DNA from: GCA-016699975 sp964515255
Lineage (GTDB): Bacteria; Patescibacteriota; Minisyncoccia; Moranbacterales; UBA1568
Assembly: GCA_964515255.1 (NCBI GenBank)
Contig: CAZETL010000027.1
Location: 1 to 12,743 of the forward strand
Reading direction: 5' to 3'
DNA: 12,743 nt
Each line of letters begins with the position of its first letter. Position 1 is the stretch's first letter. The notes under the pieces are model-generated. The model was not told where the DNA came from. It worked only from the letters and a program-made list of their open reading frames with translations, and made no database searches. Shown one piece after another: positions 1-6,649 of this stretch. Made by a program: the position numbers and the translations under genes.

Positions 1-804
1 TACAAAAGACACCTCTTCAAACACGCATGGATATACGAGGGTGAAGGTGCGCAGTGGAAACGCGTCGACAACATAACTCCCGATCTTATCTACGACAAAA
101 CAAAGGGTCGTTCGGAAGTTTTTTACAAGAAAGAGCTTATAGGAACACGCTATCCGTTCATAAATGATCTGCGTTTCACTCAAATTATTGATGACAAGTT
201 TCTCTCAAGTTTACTCCTTCAAACATGGAGCAAGAAAAGTATCATCGTGAGAAACAAAGAAGAGCTGAAAAAAAATATTTCCAAAATTAATACAAGGAAA
301 GTTGTATTAAAACCAATAAGTGAGAGTGGCGGGAAAGGCATTCAAATATTTGAAAAAGATACTGCGTCAAATATCAAATTTTCCGGCGAACACATCATCC
401 AAGACTTTATAGATTCTTCAAGCGGCGTTCCTGGCATATCGTCCGGAGTGCATGATTTTCGACTTGTCATCGTCAACAACAACATCATTTACGCCTACAT
501 ACGGGAGCCAAAAGAAGGAAGTTTTCTCGCTAATCTCGCCCAAGGAGGAAGCTTGAAGATTGTTCCTAACGAAAATATCCCCTCATCCGTGCATCCGATC
601 ATTGAGCATGCTCGCTCCATATTTACATCATTTCACCCAAAAATTTACACGATAGACATCATGTTTGATGAAAATCAAGTCCCATGGATCGTCGAACTCA
701 ACTCCATGCCGGGCCTCTACTTTACTCCGGAAGAAAAACCGAGCATGGAAAGAATGTATCAGGCACTTCTGGAAGTTTTTCAGAAAAAACTCATCTCACT
801 CTGA
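1..804 (+). CDS. ATP-grasp ligase-like protein, 5' end outside window
   Basis: The frame is open from base 1, so the gene is cut by the window edge; 267 residues are visible before the TGA stop. The visible part looks like the C-terminal two thirds of an ATP-grasp enzyme of the RimK / glutathione-synthetase type, which uses ATP to join a carboxylate to an amine or thiol. Recognisable parts are a VVLKPISESGGKGIQIF strand-loop (ATP-binding lysine and Gly-rich loop), a following EHIIQDFID, the central DFRLVIVNNNIIYAYIREP, and a C-terminal YTIDIMFDE...WIVELNSMPGLY with the acidic and Asn metal-binding positions. A Met at position 247 is internal to the domain and is not the real start. The substrate cannot be read from the sequence. 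No clear terminator follows; the next promoter starts right after the stop. Confidence 0.85.
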   Translation, partial: YKRHLFKHAWIYEGEGAQWKRVDNITPDLIYDKTKGRSEVFYKKELIGTRYPFINDLRFTQIIDDKFLSSLLLQTWSKKSIIVRNKEELKKNISKINTRKVVLKPISESGGKGIQIFEKDTASNIKFSGEHIIQDFIDSSSGVPGISSGVHDFRLVIVNNNIIYAYIREPKEGSFLANLAQGGSLKIVPNENIPSSVHPIIEHARSIFTSFHPKIYTIDIMFDENQVPWIVELNSMPGLYFTPEEKPSMERMYQALLEVFQKKLISL

Positions 805-808
805 TTCC

Positions 809-837
809 TTGAACCCACCTCCCTTCCGCGCTACAAT
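809..837 (+). promoter_or_regulatory. Sigma70-type promoter for the PBP1A gene
   Basis: TTGAAC at 809-814 and TACAAT at 832-837 are separated by exactly 17 bp. Transcription would start near 844, giving a leader of about 88 nt before the ATG at 932. It lies directly after the stop codon of the ATP-grasp gene. Confidence 0.6.
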
Positions 838-931
838 ACGGGATACAAGGAATGCTTGACGGAGAGAGAACTTCCCTGATGAAAGTTCGAAGAGACTCCG
901 TCCGGGATTTTCTCGAACTTTTCCCTCTCTC

Positions 932-3757
932 ATGGACCATCTCCGAAGCGTTCTTCGAGACGCGCGGGACGCCTGGCGCCGCCTTCGCAGAAATCCGCAA
1001 TCTCTTCCTTCGCGCCTTGCGCGCGCGCCTTTTCGCCGACTTCTCACAAACACCCTGAAAAGAGGTCCACGCCCTGTCCGGCGACCCCTCAACGCCATCA
1101 ATCTCTCTTCATCTTCTCTCGGAAATATGCCCCGCGCCCTTCCCGCTCCAAAACAGCCTCGCCGAGCTTGGAAGTGGATCTTTCGCGTTTCAGCCGCTCT
1201 CGCTATTTTCGGCATTGCATCCACCGCCAGTATCTTCGCTTATTTCGCCAAAGACCTTCCGAGTCCTGGCAAAGTTAACTCGCGCTTCATTGCCGAATCC
1301 ACCAAGATATTCGATCGAACCGGGACACACCTCCTTTATGAGGTTCACGGGGAAGAAAAACGCACGATTATCCCGTTCTCCGATATACCCGAAAGCGTCC
1401 GTGCCGCAACGATTACGCTTGAAGACCAGGACTTCTACTCCCACCACGGCATAAAGATCTCCTCTATTCTTCGAGCGATTTTCAAAGATTTCATATCGCT
1501 TGGAACGGCACAGGGCGGGTCAACCATCACTCAGCAATTCGTCAAAAATTCTCTCCTGACTCCCGAAAAAACCTTTTCAAGAAAGATCAAAGAAGCAATC
1601 CTCTCCATCGAAATGGAGCAGAAGTTCTCGAAGGATGATATTCTCGGCATGTACCTCAATGAGATCCCATACGGCTCAAACGCTTACGGCATCGAGGCGG
1701 CGGCGCACACGTTCTTCGGGAAAAGCGCAAGAAACCTCTCGCTCGATGAAGCAGCGCTGCTCGCATCTCTTCCGAATGCGCCGACATATTATTCCCCATA
1801 CGGATCTCATCCCGAAGATTTGCGCGCACGGCAAGCAATGGCGCTCTCCAAAATGGCAAGTCTCGGCTATATCACGACGGACCAGGCAAAAGAAGCAGAA
1901 AATGTGGACACGTTCCAGAAGCTCATCCCGCAACGGGAAGCTATTTCCGCTCCGCATTTCGTAATGTATGTAAAAGAGTATCTTGCAAAACACTACGGGG
2001 ACGATGAGATCGAACAAGGTGGCCTCCGCGTCACAACGACGCTTGACTGGAACAAACAGCAAGCGGCCGAGAAAGCGGTTTCCGAAGGCGCAGACAAAAA
2101 TCTGAAATACAACGCCGAGAATGCCGCGCTTGCGGCAATTGACCCGAAGACGGGACAAATCCTCGCCATGGTCGGATCGAAAAACTATTTCGATACCAAG
2201 ATAGACGGGCAGGTCAATGTCACCATCCGGGACCGGCAGCCGGGATCGTCGTTCAAGCCATATGTTTACCTTGACGCTTTTACCAAGGGGTACGTTCCCG
2301 AAACCATTCTTTACGATGTTCCGACGAATTTTTCCACCGACGAAGGAAAATCCTACGAACCGCAAAACTACAATGGCTCCTTTAACGGCCCGGTATCACT
2401 CGCGAAAGCGCTTGGCGGATCGCTCAATGTTCCAGCAGTGAAACTCTTGTATCTCACAGGCGTGAGGAGCGCCATCGATCTCGCGAGAAATCTCGGTATC
2501 ACGACGCTGAGCGATCCGGACCGATATGGCCTCTCACTTGTCCTTGGAGGCGGAGAAGTCAAACTCCTCGACCACGTAAATGCCTATGCGACGCTTGCGA
2601 CCGGCGGAGTCAAGCGCGAGAAAACCGCCATATTGAAGATAGAGAATTCGAAAGGCGATGTACGCGAAGAATACCGGGAAACACCCGGAGAGCGCGTCGT
2701 AGGGGAAAAATTCGTTGCCATGCTCGATTCTATTCTCTCAAATAATGAGAATCGATCGTGGATTTTCGGATCAAACAATCCCTTGCGATTCGACAATCGG
2801 CCCGTCGTTGCGAAAACTGGAACAACAAATGAATGGCGCGACGCCTGGACAATCGGGTACACCCCGTCGCTCGCCGTCGGCGTCTGGGTCGGCAACAACA
2901 ATAACTCCCCCATGAAAATCGGTTCCGACGGCTCCTATGTGGCGGCACCCATATGGCGAGCCTTCATGGACGCTGCGCTTGAGGGAAGCCCGATTGAGAC
3001 ATTCCCTTCCTACGATCCGAAAACCGAAATTGCGGAACGAGATAAAGACGGCAACATAAAGGAAAGTCAGGACGAAAACCAAAGCAAAGACACGACTGAG
3101 AATTCTCCGTCAACTGAAAATGACCCATTCAACCACGCCTATCCAAAAATCACGAAGCCGCTCCTCGGCGGATGGATTGACGAGAAAAAAGAAATAAAGG
3201 TGTGTGAAATTCCTGGAAAAGACGAGAAATATTGCCTTGCCGGAAAATATTGCCCGGAAAACGAGACAAAAAAACGGGACTTCGTGAGTCCGAACGATAT
3301 TCTTTACTACGTGAATAAGGATGATCCTCGCGGCTCGATACCGGAGAAGCCCGATCGCGACAGCCAATACAAGTCCTGGCAAAAGGCGGCCAAAGATTGG
3401 TACGACAAGGAAAAGAAAGTTGTTCTTGACTCGCCGCCGACTGAGGAATGTTCGAGGGATGACTTCGTGTCGAAATTCGGCCCGAGCCTATCGCTCTCCG
3501 CGCCCGGAGACGTCTCTGGGGATTCGTTTGAGATTTCAGCAAAAGCCGATGCTCCCTACGGAGTCGATTCGCTTGAAATATTTGTGGACGGAGACCGCAT
3601 CGCTGATAGCGGGAATTCATCTCTTTCGACCGACTACAAAATTCCCGACGACGATCGAGGGAAAACGCTAACCGTCGAAATTCGCGTGAAGGACAAAGCG
3701 GGAAACGAGAAAAAAACATCGAAAGACGTGAAGACTTCCCCACTCCCTGCCCCTTAG
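932..3757 (+). CDS. Class A penicillin-binding protein 1A (transglycosylase/transpeptidase)
   Basis: This 941-residue bifunctional enzyme polymerises lipid II into glycan strands and cross-links them at the outer face of the membrane. The N-terminus is a strongly Arg-rich cytoplasmic stretch (1-80), followed by one membrane anchor at about 83-106. The GT51 glycosyltransferase domain shows the catalytic Glu164 in EDQDFYSHHG, GGSTITQQ at 195-202, and the MYLNEIPYGSNAYG and LDEAALLASLPNAP motifs. The transpeptidase has all three active-site motifs: SSFK 439-442, SLN 497-499 and KTGTT 628-632. An extension from about 690 is acidic and contains four Cys (758, 768, 774, 840), ending in a roughly 90-residue Ig-like beta domain. 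ATG 932 is the first start in the frame after a stop at 857-859. No good ribosome binding site precedes it; ATG 1127 (Met66), just before the anchor, is the alternative. Probably monocistronic. Confidence 0.95.
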   Translation: MDHLRSVLRDARDAWRRLRRNPQSLPSRLARAPFRRLLTNTLKRGPRPVRRPLNAINLSSSSLGNMPRALPAPKQPRRAWKWIFRVSAALAIFGIASTASIFAYFAKDLPSPGKVNSRFIAESTKIFDRTGTHLLYEVHGEEKRTIIPFSDIPESVRAATITLEDQDFYSHHGIKISSILRAIFKDFISLGTAQGGSTITQQFVKNSLLTPEKTFSRKIKEAILSIEMEQKFSKDDILGMYLNEIPYGSNAYGIEAAAHTFFGKSARNLSLDEAALLASLPNAPTYYSPYGSHPEDLRARQAMALSKMASLGYITTDQAKEAENVDTFQKLIPQREAISAPHFVMYVKEYLAKHYGDDEIEQGGLRVTTTLDWNKQQAAEKAVSEGADKNLKYNAENAALAAIDPKTGQILAMVGSKNYFDTKIDGQVNVTIRDRQPGSSFKPYVYLDAFTKGYVPETILYDVPTNFSTDEGKSYEPQNYNGSFNGPVSLAKALGGSLNVPAVKLLYLTGVRSAIDLARNLGITTLSDPDRYGLSLVLGGGEVKLLDHVNAYATLATGGVKREKTAILKIENSKGDVREEYRETPGERVVGEKFVAMLDSILSNNENRSWIFGSNNPLRFDNRPVVAKTGTTNEWRDAWTIGYTPSLAVGVWVGNNNNSPMKIGSDGSYVAAPIWRAFMDAALEGSPIETFPSYDPKTEIAERDKDGNIKESQDENQSKDTTENSPSTENDPFNHAYPKITKPLLGGWIDEKKEIKVCEIPGKDEKYCLAGKYCPENETKKRDFVSPNDILYYVNKDDPRGSIPEKPDRDSQYKSWQKAAKDWYDKEKKVVLDSPPTEECSRDDFVSKFGPSLSLSAPGDVSGDSFEISAKADAPYGVDSLEIFVDGDRIADSGNSSLSTDYKIPDDDRGKTLTVEIRVKDKAGNEKKTSKDVKTSPLPAP

Positions 3758-3795
3758 GAAAAGAATGTCTCTGAAATTCAACTGCAGCAATAGGA

Positions 3796-3828
3796 AAACG
3801 GCGCACTTCTCATTGAAGCACGCCGTTT
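3796..3828. terminator. Bidirectional terminator-like hairpin between convergent genes
   Basis: AAACGGCG (3796-3803) pairs with CGCCGTTT (3821-3828). A second stem CTTC/GAAG lies inside, with a 2x2 mismatch between the two. T-rich flanks exist on both sides: GTTTGGTTTGG on the plus side and TTTTCC on the minus side. It sits between the convergent PBP1A gene and the 55-residue ORF, so it could end both transcripts. Confidence 0.5.
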
Positions 3829-3846
3829 GGTTTGGTTGGCGGCGTT

Positions 3847-4014
3847 TTACGCCGCCCGTTTCAGCTCCTCTTGGGGGAAATCCCCCTTCCCCCAGAAAGA
3901 ATATTCAGCGATGAACACCCTTGGAGAAGGGCTCGTCGACGCTCCCCGCTGGACAAGCCGGATCACCACGCCATTGGGGAGCTCCCTTTCAAAAAGAACT
4001 TGCTTTACTACCAT
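3847..4014 (-). CDS. Small hypothetical protein, 55 aa
   Basis: An ORF of 55 codons starting at ATG 4014 is preceded by an excellent Shine-Dalgarno sequence (GGAGGG, 3 nt before the ATG, within GAGGAGGGAAC). The protein starts MVVKQVLFERELPNGVVIRL, has a predicted beta-strand character with alternating hydrophobics, then a short Ser/Pro stretch, an aromatic strand VFIAEYSFWGKGDF and a charged end EELKRAA. No signal peptide or membrane segment is visible. I do not recognise the family. A perfect hairpin GGCGGCG-TTTTA-CGCCGCC (3838-3856) covers its stop codon, and a further terminator follows at 3796-3828. Another hairpin (4026-4041) sits just upstream of the ribosome binding site. The gene is separated from the upstream 151-residue gene by that gene's terminator, so it probably has its own promoter; TTGCTT (4103-4108), 17 bp, then TATATG is a weak candidate. 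Confidence 0.6.
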   Translation of the reverse strand: MVVKQVLFERELPNGVVIRLVQRGASTSPSPRVFIAEYSFWGKGDFPQEELKRAA

Positions 4015-4025
4015 GTTCCCTCCTC

Positions 4026-4041
4026 GCCTGATCTTTCAGGC
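4026..4041 (-). promoter_or_regulatory. Leader hairpin just upstream of the RBS of the 55-aa ORF
   Basis: On the minus strand GCCTGA-AAGA-TCAGGC is a perfect 6-bp stem with a 4-nt loop, ending about 11 nt before the ATG at 4014 and directly abutting the AGGAGGG ribosome binding site. It could influence translation initiation or protect the 5' end. Confidence 0.35.
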
Positions 4042-4095
4042 TGTAGTCAAAAAACCATCGGAAAAATATGTCTGATCACCATATATCATGATCCA

Positions 4096-4132
4096 AATAA
4101 AAAAGCAAGTCCCGATCAATTTCGATCGGGAC
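4096..4132 (-). terminator. Rho-independent terminator of the DUF1003 / 151-aa gene pair
   Basis: On the minus strand GTCCCGATC (4132-4124) pairs perfectly with GATCGGGAC (4117-4109) around a 6-nt loop. The stem is followed by TTGCTTTTTTATTT (4108-4095). It lies 18 bp after the stop codon of the 151-residue gene. Confidence 0.85.
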
Positions 4133-4149
4133 AAAAAATTGGAGGAACC

Positions 4150-4605
4150 TCATGAATCAAGGGGATCTCGAACACACGGATCCTCGAATACCCTCTGTAT
4201 CATTGCCGCAAACGCAGTCGACTCTTCAGCCGTTGGTTGTGGCAAAGCTTCTTCCTCGCTATTCCCTTCCTCATCCATCCTGTTCAAAGCTTCTATCATT
4301 TGCCTCTGAATATCAGGCATCGAAAGGACTCCGCGGAAGCGTTGATCAGGGATCCCTCCCTGCATTGTTCTCTGCACCCGTTTTGCCGAATTCAACATCG
4401 CTTCTTCGTGCGTTCTATATGGGGCAATGCCTTCGACCTTCGCTCCAGATGGATGCAATGCGCCCGAAAGTTGAGCGATAAATGCTCCGATGATCCGCTC
4501 GGCTTGCTCATCGCCGATGCATTCCCTGACCAGGACTCCTTTCAAAACATCCTCAAGCAACCGAAAAGCTTCCCCCATCTCACTCGCCGAAACATTTGAT
4601 TTCAT
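4150..4605 (-). CDS. Hypothetical protein, 151 aa
   Basis: The start at ATG 4605 is chosen because AGAGGAGGTCAC, a near-perfect Shine-Dalgarno site, stands immediately before it; the frame could extend to ATG 4641, but that codon lacks a site. The protein begins MKSNVSASEMGEAFRLLEDV and is soluble, mostly predicted alpha-helical and slightly acidic, with no membrane segment. A central region GVLSMPDIQRQMIEAL is followed by a Glu-rich linker (EEGNSEEEALPQPTAEES) and a final helix AFAAMIQRVFED. I do not recognise the family. It is the second gene of a pair: the DUF1003 gene ends 60 nt upstream, and a strong terminator follows at 4096-4132. Co-transcription suggests a shared role, but the function is unknown. 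The plus strand also has an open frame here (4152-4481), judged an antisense shadow. Confidence 0.7.
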   Translation of the reverse strand: MKSNVSASEMGEAFRLLEDVLKGVLVRECIGDEQAERIIGAFIAQLSGALHPSGAKVEGIAPYRTHEEAMLNSAKRVQRTMQGGIPDQRFRGVLSMPDIQRQMIEALNRMDEEGNSEEEALPQPTAEESTAFAAMIQRVFEDPCVRDPLDS

Positions 4606-4665
4606 GTGACCTCCTCTTGCAAAAGAACTCCTGTACGCCATGTCCGTCCGACGAATTCTCTCATG

Positions 4666-5253
4666 CTACCGATTCTGTCGCAAGCTTTCGATCTCCTTCG
4701 ATATGCTTTGGAGCGCTCTTTCAATTTTCTCCAATTTTTCATCCATTGACCGTTTTCCCCGATCTTCTTCGGATTCTTCTTTTTCAATATCTTCGGAAAT
4801 GTCTTCCACATCTTCCTGGATGCCGTCCACGTCCTTCTGGATTCCCTCGACGTCGTCGCCGATTTCTTCTACCTCCTTCTGAATTCCTTCGACATCGTCG
4901 CCGATTTCCTCGACGTTTTCCTGGATATCCTCGATATCCTCGGAAATATCCTCGATATCTTCCTGCACTTCCTCCAACTCCCTCGCTTGGCGATTTACTG
5001 TCATTTGGATGAAAATGGCAAGATAAATCGCCTCGAGCGATACAATGGTCGTGAGGAGAAGAAGAATTTTATCGAAATCAAAACCAATCCACGGCAAGAC
5101 AAACATCGCCGTAAAAAACGCCGTATGCAGAACAAGCGACGGCACCGACCCGATCCTCTGGGCGAGCCGCTCCGCAATTCGCTCTGCCATGCTTGGCGCC
5201 AAGGTATCCGGCTGCCGAGGAAAGATTTCTGATTTTTTTTCCATTTTTTTCAT
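4666..5253 (-). CDS. DUF1003 family membrane protein with heptad-repeat coiled-coil tail
   Basis: This is a protein of 195 residues from ATG 5253; ATG 5244 or an upstream ATG 5289 are alternatives, and none has a clear ribosome binding site. Residues 28-90 match the DUF1003 pattern: an ERIAERLAQRIGS lead-in, two membrane helices (about 36-56 and 62-84) joined by PWIGFDFDK, and the typical end VSLEAIYLAIFIQMTVNRQ. After the membrane part comes an unusually long acidic coiled coil, residues 92-158, made of about nine tandem seven-residue units of the type (E/D)(D/E)(I/V)E(D/E/G)I(S/Q/G). A second short helix (168-193) ends the protein. DUF1003 proteins are of unknown function. The coiled coil suggests oligomerisation or a partner near the membrane, probably on the cytoplasmic side. 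It is the first gene of a pair with the 151-residue gene downstream. Confidence 0.85.
   Translation of the reverse strand: MKKMEKKSEIFPRQPDTLAPSMAERIAERLAQRIGSVPSLVLHTAFFTAMFVLPWIGFDFDKILLLLTTIVSLEAIYLAIFIQMTVNRQARELEEVQEDIEDISEDIEDIQENVEEIGDDVEGIQKEVEEIGDDVEGIQKDVDGIQEDVEDISEDIEKEESEEDRGKRSMDEKLEKIERALQSISKEIESLRQNR
4780..4980 (-). repeat. Tandem 21-nt coding repeats (heptads) in the DUF1003 gene
   Basis: Repeated 21-nt units encode EDIEDIS, EDIEDIQ, ENVEEIG, DDVEGIQ, KEVEEIG, DDVEGIQ, KDVDGIQ, EDVEDIS. Two neighbouring 42-nt blocks encoding (N/E)VEEIGDDVEGIQ are nearly identical, which suggests recent duplication. Confidence 0.8.
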
Positions 5254-5306
5254 ATATGGAAAGTGTACCTGAATTCCCGGCGGATGCACAGGCGCATTGC
5301 GCGTAT

Positions 5307-5325
5307 CCGCGCGCCGCTCGCGCGG
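5307..5325. other. GC-rich hairpin upstream of the DUF1003 gene
   Basis: CCGCGCG (5307-5313), loop CCGCT, then CGCGCGG (5319-5325) is a perfect 7-bp GC-only stem. There is no T-tract on either side, so it is not a standard terminator. On the minus strand it lies about 55 nt upstream of the DUF1003 start. Confidence 0.4.
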
Positions 5326-5380
5326 CGTATCACATTCAAATATTCACCCCGAGGCGGAATTCCTCAAAGAAAAACTCGGG

Positions 5381-5515
5381 TCACTTTTTATTTCCATCGG
5401 CTCGTCCGCCTGGAAGCGGATTCTGTATCGCAATCTCTTCGAGTTTTTCTGCGGTCGCTTTTGATCTCCGTACGAATCGCTTCGTTTATCCCGAAAGTTT
5501 CTTTACACGGTTCAT
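5381..5515 (-). pseudogene. Possible broken small gene, 45 codons with in-frame TAA
   Basis: A strong ribosome binding site (GGAGAGGAAATTG) precedes ATG 5515, but the frame reads MNRVKKLSG and then meets TAA at codon 10 (5486-5488). Downstream in the same frame there are 34 further codons with protein-like content (TKRFVRRSKATAEKLEEIAI, then QNPLPGGRADGNKK) before TGA at 5381-5383. A neighbouring frame bridges the stop (GINEAIRTEIKSD). Either a nonsense change or a pair of compensating indels could therefore explain the picture. A 72-codon ORF from ATG 5606 in that neighbouring frame has no ribosome binding site and ends in an Arg/Ser-rich, shadow-like tail. Family not recognised. The alternative is simply non-coding DNA. 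Confidence 0.3.
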
Positions 5516-5582
5516 CAATTTCCTCTCCTCCCTCTTGTTTTCCTTCCCCGATAGCTTTACCAACGACACCGCTGTTCTCTTT

Positions 5583-5611
5583 TTGAAAGCCTAGAATTGT
5601 CTCCATATGAT
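5583..5611 (+). promoter_or_regulatory. Possible plus-strand promoter in the 5254-5739 gap
   Basis: TTGAAA (5583-5588) and TATGAT (5606-5611) have a 17-bp spacer. No convincing plus-strand gene follows; a transcript would run antisense into the 3' end of the membrane-protein operon. It may be a chance match. The rest of 5254-5739 shows only the broken small ORF, the GC hairpin and the terminator at 5697-5725. Confidence 0.3.
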
Positions 5612-5696
5612 TTTTGCGAACTCAAATCCGACAAGAGCAGAAATTCTCCTCCATTGCCACTTGAAGATCCAGGAAGCATCAGGCATCGAAAATATT

Positions 5697-5725
5697 CAAC
5701 AAAAAAGGAGACTCGTTGGTCTCCT
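5697..5725 (-). terminator. Rho-independent terminator of the small membrane-protein operon
   Basis: On the minus strand GGAGAC (5724-5719), loop CAACGA, GTCTCC (5712-5707) is followed by TTTTTTG (5706-5700). It lies 15 bp after the stop of the 94-residue gene. Confidence 0.85.
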
Positions 5726-5739
5726 CAAGGAAGTTCCGT

Positions 5740-6024
5740 TCACTGCGGCCACTGCGCGCTCAGCAAGAGCCACACGACAAGATATGCGGCGATCCATGCG
5801 TAGACGCGCTCCGCACCCGCGTCTATCTCGTCCCAAATGACGAGAATCCCCCATGCCGCAATCTGCACGAGGGTAAACTGGAACGGCATCGAGGCAAACG
5901 GCTCCGGCATCCATGCCATGAGGAGAACCTCACACAACACGAATATCAGAAACTCCACCGCGATCCGGAAACCAAAAAACACTCCCCGAAAAAATCCTCC
6001 AGAAATTCTCTCAATTCTCTCCAT
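5740..6024 (-). CDS. Small integral membrane protein, 94 aa
   Basis: The ATG at 6024 is preceded by AAGGGGAAGATAGATA, an acceptable Shine-Dalgarno site. The protein starts MERIERISGGFFRGVFFGF and has three predicted membrane helices at about 18-39, 47-66 and 73-91. Short charged loops separate them, including WDEIDAGAERVY between the second and third, and the protein ends AQWPQ. There is no signal peptide beyond the first helix. I do not recognise a named family; it could be a small structural or transport-accessory protein. It follows the 109-residue membrane gene by 16 nt and is followed by a clear terminator, so the two form an operon. A plus-strand ORF over the same bases is rich in Arg, Pro and His and is taken as a shadow. 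Confidence 0.75.
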   Translation of the reverse strand: MERIERISGGFFRGVFFGFRIAVEFLIFVLCEVLLMAWMPEPFASMPFQFTLVQIAAWGILVIWDEIDAGAERVYAWIAAYLVVWLLLSAQWPQ

Positions 6025-6040
6025 TATCTATCTTCCCCTT

Positions 6041-6370
6041 CTAGAAGTTGTTGAGTTTTTTGGTCGGCGAGCCGCTTTGAGAATCCCCTTTCAGGTCGGG
6101 CATCGGCTGCGTTTCCAATTGCCCAGCTGCTCCCGGTGTCCCATCTCCTCCTCCTTCAAGCGACGCGACGTAGATTGCTACCGCGCTTTGCACGCCGTAG
6201 TACGCAAGCGTCGAGAGACCGATGGAGGCGGGAACAACGATCAGAAGCACGAGCAGAAACCCTGCGCCCCGGTCCGCATTGCTTCCGCGTCCCGAGAGGA
6301 AACAGCCGATGCAGTGGCTGGCGAGAAAAAACATCGCCAACACCCCCAAAATAACAAAAATTTGACTCAT
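6041..6370 (-). CDS. Small membrane protein, 109 aa
   Basis: The start ATG 6370 is chosen for its ribosome binding site (GAGGGAGAAAATA). The frame is open up to ATG 6493, but that extension would run back through the leader structure and has no binding site. The protein starts MSQIFVILGVLAMFFLASHC. It has one membrane helix at about 4-24 with a CIGC pair at its end, a short charged loop SGRGSNADRG, and a second hydrophobic stretch at about 36-66. A polar, Gly/Ser-rich, probably disordered tail ends PTKKLNNF. Family not recognised. It is the first gene of a two-gene operon and lies immediately downstream of a structured leader RNA with a terminator-like end (6395-6645), so its expression may depend on read-through. 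Confidence 0.7.
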   Translation of the reverse strand: MSQIFVILGVLAMFFLASHCIGCFLSGRGSNADRGAGFLLVLLIVVPASIGLSTLAYYGVQSAVAIYVASLEGGGDGTPGAAGQLETQPMPDLKGDSQSGSPTKKLNNF

Positions 6371-6394
6371 TATTTTCTCTCCCTCAGAAATAAA

Positions 6395-6645
6395 GTTGGT
6401 AAAAAACAAAGAAACTTCATGGTCAAATTTGCCATGAATACTTGCTGCGAGCAATGGAAAGAACCATCTATTCTTTTCCAAGCGGCGCGGCAATTCCGAA
6501 GATCACTCCGGAACCGCCGCGCCACCGAGAAACAGCCCTTGAATTATATATAGCACTCCCCACGAGCGACGGATTTCCCTTTCCTATGCACGCTCATTGC
6601 CCATACAACGCAGACAAACACCTGCTGCGTTAGATTGCACGGACA
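6395..6645 (-). ncRNA. Candidate structured leader RNA or stable ncRNA, about 250 nt
   Basis: It runs from a strong promoter (6650-6678) to a terminator-like hairpin (6401-6438). On the minus strand it contains several helices in a row: AACGCAG/CTGCGTT (6607-6631); GAGCG/CGCTC with inner GGA/TCC (6564-6595); a 15-bp helix (6484-6498 with 6509-6523), extendable to about 18 bp; GGAAAAGAA/TTCTTTCC with one bulge (6456-6479); TTGCT/AGCAA (6442-6454); and TTCATGG/CCATGAA (6416-6438). In the 15-bp helix the only two non-Watson-Crick positions are G-U pairs on the minus strand but A-C mismatches on the plus strand, which points to minus-strand transcription. It does not show the signatures I know for RNase P RNA, tmRNA, SRP RNA or T-boxes. 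A 20-codon ORF starts almost at the predicted transcription start (ATG 6646) and reads MSVQSNAAGVCLRCMGNERA. Confidence 0.55.
6401..6438 (-). terminator. Terminator / attenuator upstream of the 109-aa gene
   Basis: Minus strand TTCATGG (6438-6432) pairs with CCATGAA (6422-6416) around a 9-nt loop and is followed by GTTTCTTTGTTTTTT (6415-6401). It is 30 nt before the ATG of the 109-residue gene, in the position of an attenuator. Confidence 0.6.
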
Positions 6646-6649
6646 TGTG

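Noticed and set aside
852..1058. Plus-strand ORF of 68 codons starting AAGGAATG just after the predicted PBP1A transcription start
   Set aside because: The apparent ribosome binding site is too close to the ATG, and the frame overlaps the PBP1A coding start in another frame without recognisable features.
796..1224. Minus-strand ORF of 142 codons opposite the PBP1A N-terminus
   Set aside because: Arg/Gly-rich complement of the Arg-rich PBP1A start; no ribosome binding site and it would overlap the PBP1A promoter.
4152..4481. Plus-strand ORF of 109 codons with a GGAGGA ribosome-binding-like site, antisense to the 151-aa gene
   Set aside because: Its composition (Ser/Pro/Leu/Arg-rich) is that of an antisense shadow. 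The minus-strand frame has a better ribosome binding site, balanced composition and its own terminator.
6543..6548. Second minus-strand -10 (TATAAT) within the structured RNA
   Set aside because: No acceptable -35 at 16-18 bp; more likely part of the RNA or a chance AT run.
5837..6553. Plus-strand ORF of 238 codons opposite the membrane-protein operon and its leader
   Set aside because: Arg/His/Pro-rich content; it crosses two minus-strand genes with good ribosome binding sites, the leader hairpins and no plus-strand promoter.
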